From assembly GCA_029298735.1 (NCBI GenBank), contig JANSLP010000161.1, positions 1-64,000 of the forward strand: 64,000 nt of DNA, given 5' to 3'. A program made the position numbers and the translations under genes. Below the pieces are notes generated by a model. The model worked only from the letters and a program-made list of their open reading frames with translations, had not been told where the DNA came from and did no database searches. Source of the DNA: Ophiostoma sp. CBS 140.51 (taxonomy: Eukaryota; Ascomycota; Sordariomycetes; Ophiostomatales; Ophiostomataceae). How positions within the stretch are numbered: the stretch's first letter is position 1; every line of letters begins with the position of its first letter. This document shows positions 58,079 through 64,000 of the stretch, piece after piece.

Positions 58079-58375
58079 ATGTCCGAAGCATACGAGCGCG
58101 AGCGCCAGAACAACTCGCGGCTGGACGAGCTGGCGTCCAAGGTGACGGCGCTGCGCGGCGTGACGATTGACATTTACGACAACGCGCGCGAGCAGGACAT
58201 TATCGACTCGACCAACGATACGTTCTCGAGCATGTCGACGCAGCTCAAGGGGTCAGCGGGCCGCTTGACCCGGATGGCGGCATCGGGCAATCGCGTGGCC
58301 ATCCTCAAGCTGTCGGGCATCCTTATCGGCATCTTCATCTTCCTCTACTACGCCTACCGGTTGATCTTGGGTTAA
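58079..58375 (+). CDS. Golgi Qc-SNARE Sft1/Bet1-like
   Basis: A single exon of 98 residues. Sft1 is a tail-anchored SNARE for intra-Golgi retrograde transport. The SNARE motif runs from about residue 14 to 66 (LDELASKVTALRGVTIDIYD, then a central Gln in AREQDIID that fits the zero layer), followed by a single membrane anchor of about 18 residues (ILKLSGILIGIFIFLYYAY) and a four-residue lumenal end. Length matches yeast Sft1 (97 residues) rather than the longer Bet1, which has an N-terminal extension. The start lies in CCACCATGT. The neighbour to the left is divergent. Sft1 is preferred over Bet1 on length and lack of the N-terminal arm. Confidence 0.88.
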   Translation: MSEAYERERQNNSRLDELASKVTALRGVTIDIYDNAREQDIIDSTNDTFSSMSTQLKGSAGRLTRMAASGNRVAILKLSGILIGIFIFLYYAYRLILG

Positions 58376-58951
58376 AAGGAGGCACAAGGGACGACGAAGT
58401 CGACCGTCCACTTTCGGCCGTCTGCATCGACTTCAAAATCGACTTCGACATACACATACATATACGAATACAAAACAAAACAGAATGTCCAGGCTACCAA
58501 CACGCAGCCTGGATTTTGGGCATAGCAAAGGCGTTATGGGAGGCGTTTGTATTTTGGAAAGGAGCTACTGGGATTTATCTGTTTGAGAAACGCTCACGGG
58601 CGTTCTCCTTTGCGTGTCTTTTGCATCTGGTACAGACCATGTCACTATTTTATTTGAATAGACAATGTACTATTTGTCTGGGTTTTAATCGTATCAAATT
58701 CTGCCGGAAAACAAGAGTCACTGTGAACCATGCCCCTTTGAATAGCAAAACAGTCTTCATTTTTATTCGTTTTTAAACACCTGTAGCAACACACGCGATG
58801 CAGGTTTAGCTAACAAACAGAAAGAAGCAAAGCACGTCTGAAAACCGAAAATGTATAAAGGAAGGCATTAAACGTTAGAAACACAAAACAACCGCCCCTT
58901 TCTCCCAACATCCCATAATCCTATCCATCACCATTTCCTGGCCCCCTTTTT
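58376..58951. other. Convergent 3' intergenic region
   Basis: About 575 nt between the Sft1 stop and the ArfGAP stop, AT-rich, with no recognisable gene. An 86-codon open frame at 58516-58776 has no family motif and a Phe/Ile-rich composition of AT-rich noncoding DNA. Confidence 0.55.
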
Positions 58952-60928
58952 CTAGTTCCACACGTTGGAAAACAAGTCCTCGTTGGCACCAAAGCCTGTC
59001 GCAGGCTTTGCTGATCCGTTGCCTGCAGGGGCCGTCGTGCTAGACGACCAACCGCCAAACTCCTCGTCGGCAGCCACCTTGGGTGCGGGTGCGAAGCCAC
59101 CGCTCGCACCGGGAACAATGCTCTGTGTAGCAAACGAGCCACCGGCACTGGCACTGCTGCTGCCACCCCAGCCAAAGTCGTTGCCGGTCGAAGCCTTGGC
59201 CAGACCGGTGCTCTGGAAGGACGAGGTCGAAGTTGTCGTCACGGGCGCGGCAGCGGCAGCGGCAGCGGGTGCAGGTGCTGAGGAGCCCCAACCGTCGTTG
59301 CTACCCCAGACGTCCGAGTTGCCCCAGTTGGCGCTGACGTTGGCCAGTGGGCTCGTGGCGGCGGCCGTCGCTGCTGGTGGGCTGACAGCTGCGGGCTTGG
59401 CGGCAGGCTGGCTGAGGTTGAAGACAGAGTTCATGGACGCAGAGGCGCCGGGAGGCGGGCTCACAGCCGCAGCGGGCGGTAGCGACGCGGCTGCGGGTAC
59501 TGCGGCAGGGGTCGGCGCAGAGAAGTCGAAAAGGTCGCCAAAGGCGTTGGGCGCAGGAGCGGCAGCAGCTGCAGGAGGCGAGGGAGAGGAGGAGAAGGCG
59601 TCGAAGCCGCCGAGGCCACCAAACGCCGACGACGACGATGCTGCGGGCTTGGGCGGCTGTGCTGGTGCGGCAGCGGGCTTGCTGTCGAAGAAGCTGCCAC
59701 CACCAAGACCGCCAAAGGCAGACGAGGACGCGGCAGCAGGAGGAGGGGAGCGGGTGTTGGAGTTGGAGAAAGAAAGGCTGGCAAAGGCATCGGCCGGTTT
59801 GGGCGAGGTAGTGGCGGCCGGGGCTGGTGTAGACGAGAAGCTCAAGCTGCTGAATGCATCAACGAACCCACCGCCAGCGTTCTGGCCAGGCGAGGCCATG
59901 CCGCCGAAGCCGCCTGTATTCTGCTGCTGTTGCTGCTGCTGCTGCACGCGGGGGGCCGTGGCGTAGAGGGAGAGGATAGACTGCTTGAGGTCAGGCCGCG
60001 ACTGGGCAGCGGAAGTGCCAGTGGTGCTCGATGGCCGTGCGGGGGCGGCGGGCTGTGCGCTACCAAAGAAGTCGAGGCCCAGCAGCGAGTCCTTTGTGTT
60101 GTTGTTGGCGGCGGCGGCGGCCGTGGCCTTGGGCGGTGCTGCTTCGGCCTTGGGAGGAACACGTGCAGCAGGGGGGCCAGCAGTGCTGGCGCGGGGAGGA
60201 GGCGTAGATGAAACGGGCGCGTCGTCAAAGCTGCCGCCAATCAGATCGATCGAAGCAGCGGGTGTCGGAGCCGCCGTTCTTGCCTTGGGCGAGGCAGAGG
60301 CTGGACTGCCCGACTTGCCAATCGACGCCTTGCGAATAGACTCCTTGCGGTCGATGGTCTGCTTCTCCTTGACGATGCTGAGGGGGATGTCGTCGTCACC
60401 ATCAACGTCCAGGGTGGCCGGATCAGGGATGGGTCCATCCATCACCCAGCGCTTCAGCTCGTACTTGGTGCGGATGAAGTTCTCGATCTTGGCCTCGGAT
60501 GGCACGTGGCCGGCCGCCAGCTTGGCCTCCCAGTACTTGTTGGCGCGCGCGTTGCCCCAGCTCAGGACGCTCTGGAGCTGCTCGTCGGTCCATGAATCGA
60601 GATCGACGGACTTGACGCGCGAAATGTGCGTGCCCATGCCACGGTGGATACCGGAACAGCGGATGCAGACAAAGACACCAAGGTTCCACGAAGCCCAGCG
60701 GGGGTCTATAAAGTCGTAAAGTCAGCGGATGGTCACAGAAACACAAAAGGGGCGATGGGATATAGCTCAGACGGCCTAGAGAGGGATAAATATGGAGATG
60801 GACATACGCTTGTTTCTCTTGCAGTCGGCGCAGACCTTGTTGGGCTCCAGCTTCAGAAGGCTCTTGATGGTCTGCTGGTTCTGCGCGGCGCGCTCGGCGG
60901 CCGGGTTGGGGGCCGGTCGTCTCGACAT
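58952..60928 (-). CDS. ArfGAP-domain protein of the Age2/SMAP type
   Basis: Exons 60928-60808 and 60705-58952 join across a 102-nt intron (60706-60807; donor GTATGT, acceptor TAG), giving 624 residues. ArfGAPs stimulate GTP hydrolysis on Arf at the Golgi and endosomes. The zinc-finger ArfGAP domain occupies about residues 15-140: CADC at 33-36, CIRC at 55-58, the arginine finger region CSGIHRGMGTHISRVKSVDLD, and FIRTKYELKRWV. The spacing between the Cys pairs is 18 residues in this splice model, against 16 in the textbook motif. The remainder (about 150-624) is Ala/Pro/Ser-rich and disordered with repeated GGLGG, PAAA and FxSLSF units, and ends DLFSNVWN. No UBA or BAR domain is seen. The intron cuts the zinc finger, so the first exon is needed for function. 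Confidence 0.9.
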
Positions 60929-61584
60929 GGTGATGTTGTGTGGATGTGGAGGGGTGGGAGGATCGAGAGAAAGGTGGGATGGAAGTCGGAATCGACAAAA
61001 AAGGAGGCGAAAGCGAGAGAGAGCGATTTCCGTCGATGGCGGTCTGTCTCGCAGTTTGTTGGTGGCCGAAAGTTGTGCAAAGGTCGAAGCAAGGTTCGGG
61101 GTCGAGATTGATGGGAGAAAGAAAGACCGTTGCCTGTGGGTGTGGAAAGTTGAAAGGTGGCCGAGAGACGAGGTTGGGCTGGGGCCGAAGGCGGTGATGA
61201 ATAGTGGGAATTTCGAGGCCTTGAGATATGCGAACTTAAAATCGCCATTGCGCCAGGGGCCATCCTCTAGTTGTGGGGCACAAAACAAACGGTGCGAAAA
61301 AAGTATAGGGCAAATTTTGACACTGTATTTGATTTGGTGTTTGTAAGTACCACCACTGTAATACGTCAAGTCACTTTTATATATGGTCAGGACGATGACT
61401 GAAATTTGTATACGCGGAGAGGACTCTATGCTGAATAGAAGTTCTTTTATTTATCTAAAGAGCTTTATATGTCTACGTAATGCATGTGCGTGTGAAAATT
61501 ATTCAAAAGAAAAGACTCCTGGTACTCCTTTCTCGTTGCCGTCAGTTGACGCTGCCCGTCACAAACCTGTCTTGCCTGGCAAGT
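60929..61584 (-). promoter_or_regulatory. Upstream region of the ArfGAP gene and 3' region of GMP synthase
   Basis: About 655 nt between two minus-strand genes. Next to the ArfGAP start (60930-61200) the plus strand is AG-rich, that is CT-rich on the coding strand. The portion from about 61360 to 61520 is AT-rich and suits the terminator of GMP synthase. No gene is supported. Confidence 0.5.
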
Positions 61585-64000
61585 CTACTCTAGCTCGATG
61601 GTGCCGGGGGGCTTGGAGGTCCTGTATATCGTTAGTATGCCAATCTCCTTAGAAATCAGATGCAAATCTAATGGGATACGTACAGATCGTAGGTCACGCG
61701 CGAGACGCCGTCCACGCTGTTGACAATCGTGCGGGCAATCTTCTGCAGCAAAGCCCACGGGAACTCGAACGCCTCGGCGCTCATGAAATCGCTCGTCGTA
61801 ACGGCGCGAAGGCTAAGTGTGTTAGTGGTGCTCAAGTTGTAAATAGGTGGAGGGAGGAGGACATACATGATGATGTAGCCGTAGACGCGAGTATCGCCCA
61901 TGACACCAACGGCTGAAAGACTTGTGTTAGCAGTTGTACTCAAGTGCAATAAATTACGCTTTAGGACTTCGGGACATACCCTTGTTGGTGTCGACACCGG
62001 CGTAGGCCTGGGACATCTGATCGTAGATGCCGGCCTCCTTGATCATGCTGATGTAGATGTGGTCGGCCTTGCGGGCAATCTCGACGCGCTCGGGCGTCAC
62101 CTCGCCAAGGATACGGATGCCAATGCCCGGGCCAGGGAACGGATGGCGCATAATCAAGTCGTGGTGAATGTTGAGCGAGCGGCCGATGGCGCGCACCTCG
62201 TCCTTGAAGAGCAGGCGAAGGGGCTCAAGGAGCTGCAAAATTGTTAAAATATATGAAGCTTGTATGGCATAGAAGTAGCGAGTCAACTTACGCGAAGGCC
62301 TTGCTATAAAAGGGCAAGATTCTGTCAGTAATCTGTGTCGTTATCACGTTTGAACATTGCCGTAACTTACGCCGTTCATCATGCGCTATCACGGTGTTAG
62401 TTAGTGTATGTATAGATATAGTACATATAAAATCGAGGGAACGCCACATACCTCAGGCAGACCACCGACATTGTGGTGAGCTGGTTGCATATGTTAGTAA
62501 GATTATCTTCTGTCGGTCACCCCCTTCTCGTCTGAATATTGGCTCACTCTTGATCGTCGCCGAGGGGCCCTTGAAGCTCAGGGACTCGATACTGCAGGGT
62601 GGTTAGTTTTGAATTCAATGTCTCGTCAGTAGTAAGATAGCTTGGGCATGCAACATACACGTCGGGGTACAGCTGGATACATGTTAGCAGATGGCCAATA
62701 CTATAATCAAAGGAGGGAATTGGAGTCATGCTTACCGTTCCCTGCAGGAACCACTCGACCTTGCCGGCGTTGGGAGTGTTCTCGGCCTCCTTCTCAATGC
62801 GCTCAGCCTCCTTCTCGAACAGGTCGATGACTGTTTTGTTAGCATACTAAGCAACGCAAAAAGAAGAATTCCAGAATCCGGAGAGATTAAAGGAGGAACA
62901 TACAGGTAGAACCGATGATCTTGCGCTTCTTCTCGGGCTCAAGGACACCCGCCAGGCGGCCCAGGAACAGGTCCGCAGCATCGACAACCGTCAGGTTGAT
63001 GCCCAGGTGCTCGCCCAGCGTCGCCTTGACCTGCTCGCACTCGTTGAGGCGCATCAGGCCGTTGTCGACCAGTACCGCGTGGAACCGGTCGCCAATCGCC
63101 TCCTTCATCAGCTTGGCCGCCACCGTGCTGTCGACACCGCCCGACACGGCGCCAATCACCTGCGCGCGGTCACCCACCAGGTGCCGGATGCGCGAGATCT
63201 CCTGCTGGACAAAGTCGCCCATGACCCAGCTGGGGTTGGCGCCGCAAATGTCAACGCTGAAGTTGCGCAGCAGCTCGTTGCCGCGGGGCGTGTGCTCGAG
63301 CTCCGGGTGGAACTGGACACCAAAGATGGGCTTGCTCTTGTTGGCGATACCAGCAAACTCGGAGTTGGCGGTGCTGGCGACGACGACAAAGCCCTCGGGA
63401 AGCGACACCAGCTTGTCAAAGTGGGACATGTAGGCGTGCATGGTCTCGCCGAGGCCGGCGAACAAGCGGTCGACATGGTCGTCAACCTTGTGGATGATCA
63501 CGTCGGCATGGCCGTACTCGCGGGCCTCGCCGCGGGCGACGTTGGCCGAGTTGATCTGCCATGCGAGCTCCTGGCAGCCGTAGCTAGAGGTTGTTGTCAG
63601 TTCTGCGTCGAGGGAGGGTGAGCGATGACAAAGATGGTGGATGTCCTACCAAATGCCCCTGTGGTACGTTAGTAAATTGTCTGCCAAAGGGGGGGGGGGG
63701 GTAAAAAAGAACAATAAAGTTGTCCAACGTACAGAATCGGGACACCAAGGTCAAAAATGGCAGAGTCGACGTCTAAAAGGTCAGTACCGGGTCCAGTCCT
63801 CGGTTAAAACCAAGCCACATCGTGAGGTGCGTGGGGAGCCTTACGGGGCGAGCCCTCGTCATAGACGGAGGAGGGGCCTAGTATTGTTAGCGACTGTTCA
63901 GTAGCTTTGCTCGTTATTCTCTTCATGTCATTTGGGCCTCAAAATCTCACCTCCAGACAGGATGATGCCCTTGGGCTTGAAGGGAAGCTCGGTCAGCTTG
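61585..64000 (-). CDS. GMP synthase (glutamine-hydrolysing), N-terminus beyond the window
   Basis: The enzyme converts XMP to GMP with glutamine and ATP. Reading leftward, exons are beyond 64000-63951, 63877-63845, 63772-63733, 63658-63650 (9 nt), 63583-62904, 62830-62736, 62672-62659 (14 nt), 62591-62548, 62480-62452, 62385-62371 (15 nt), 62303-62292 (12 nt), 62232-61980, 61912-61867, 61812-61684 and 61621-61585. All 14 introns are GT-AG, 54-74 nt, and every phase fits. The product shows the class-I amidotransferase parts GIILSGGPSS, GICYGCQELAW with nucleophile Cys, and FHPELEHT; the ATP pyrophosphatase loop SGGVDSTVA; and the C-terminal HNVGGLPE, LFKDEVRAIG, HPFPGPGIGIRILGE, GDTRVYGY and SKPPGTIELE. 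About 495 codons are inside the window, so only the first few tens of residues are missing. The family usually ends in EWE; here it is ELE. Confidence 0.95.

Noticed and set aside
58965..59966. 333-codon plus-strand open frame opposite the ArfGAP gene
   Set aside because: It mirrors the Ala/Pro-rich low-complexity tail of the minus-strand protein.
1..64000. tRNA, rRNA, CRISPR array, intact transposon
   Set aside because: No B-box-like tRNA motif, 5S rRNA sequence, spaced repeats, transposase or reverse-transcriptase frame was recognised on reading; a dedicated scan was not possible.

Overview
The window is nuclear DNA from a filamentous ascomycete (Pezizomycotina, most likely a Sordariomycete). 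The evidence is short spliceosomal introns (54-102 nt, one of 204 nt) with GTRNGT donors and CTAAC-type branch sites, GC-rich codon use, long pyrimidine-rich leaders, and a set of typical fungal proteins (Mediator MED13, RSC9 with an ARID domain, Scp160-type KH protein, Ste20-type PAK, Ysc84-type SH3 protein, AA9 LPMO). The order-level placement is a guess. No CRISPR array, tRNA, rRNA or intact transposon was recognised.

Layout. 1-17.6 kb is gene-dense: MED13 (+), methylthioadenosine phosphorylase (-), a 1372-aa uncharacterised protein with a long His/Asp run (+), and a 1303-aa multi-KH vigilin/Scp160 protein (-). 17.6-27.7 kb has no gene I can support; it ends in a CT-rich leader of the Ste20-type p21-activated kinase (27.7-31.0 kb, +). 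A mitochondrial-type short-chain dehydrogenase resembling D-arabinitol 2-dehydrogenase follows (32.2-33.4 kb, -). 33.4-42.1 kb is a second gene-poor stretch and carries a compact pair of hairpins near 40.8 kb. From 42.1 kb genes resume: RSC9 (-), an uncharacterised four-exon gene (+), an AA9 lytic polysaccharide monooxygenase (-), a secreted type-B carboxylesterase (+), a Ysc84/Lsb3-type actin-patch protein (-), the Golgi SNARE Sft1 (+), an ArfGAP of the Age2/SMAP type (-), and GMP synthase (-), which runs off the right edge.

Most genes are housekeeping: transcription and chromatin (MED13, RSC9), RNA binding (Scp160), Cdc42/Rac signalling, actin and membrane traffic (PAK, Ysc84, Sft1, ArfGAP), and purine or methionine salvage metabolism (GMP synthase, MTAP). 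The LPMO and carboxylesterase lie side by side in divergent orientation and look like secreted plant-biomass or lipid-ester enzymes.

The most unusual structure is the GMP synthase gene. Its reading frame is rebuilt here from 15 exons within 2.4 kb, four of them only 9, 12, 14 and 15 nt long. The catalytic cysteine codon of the glutaminase domain is split at the edge of the 9-nt exon, and the 12-nt exon adds four residues that the enzyme family appears to lack. Other points of note are a GC-AG intron inside the CRIB motif of the PAK, an intron placed right after the copper-binding His1 codon of the LPMO, a perfect 12-bp hairpin between two convergent genes at 54.5 kb, and the two gene-poor stretches of about 10 and 9 kb.
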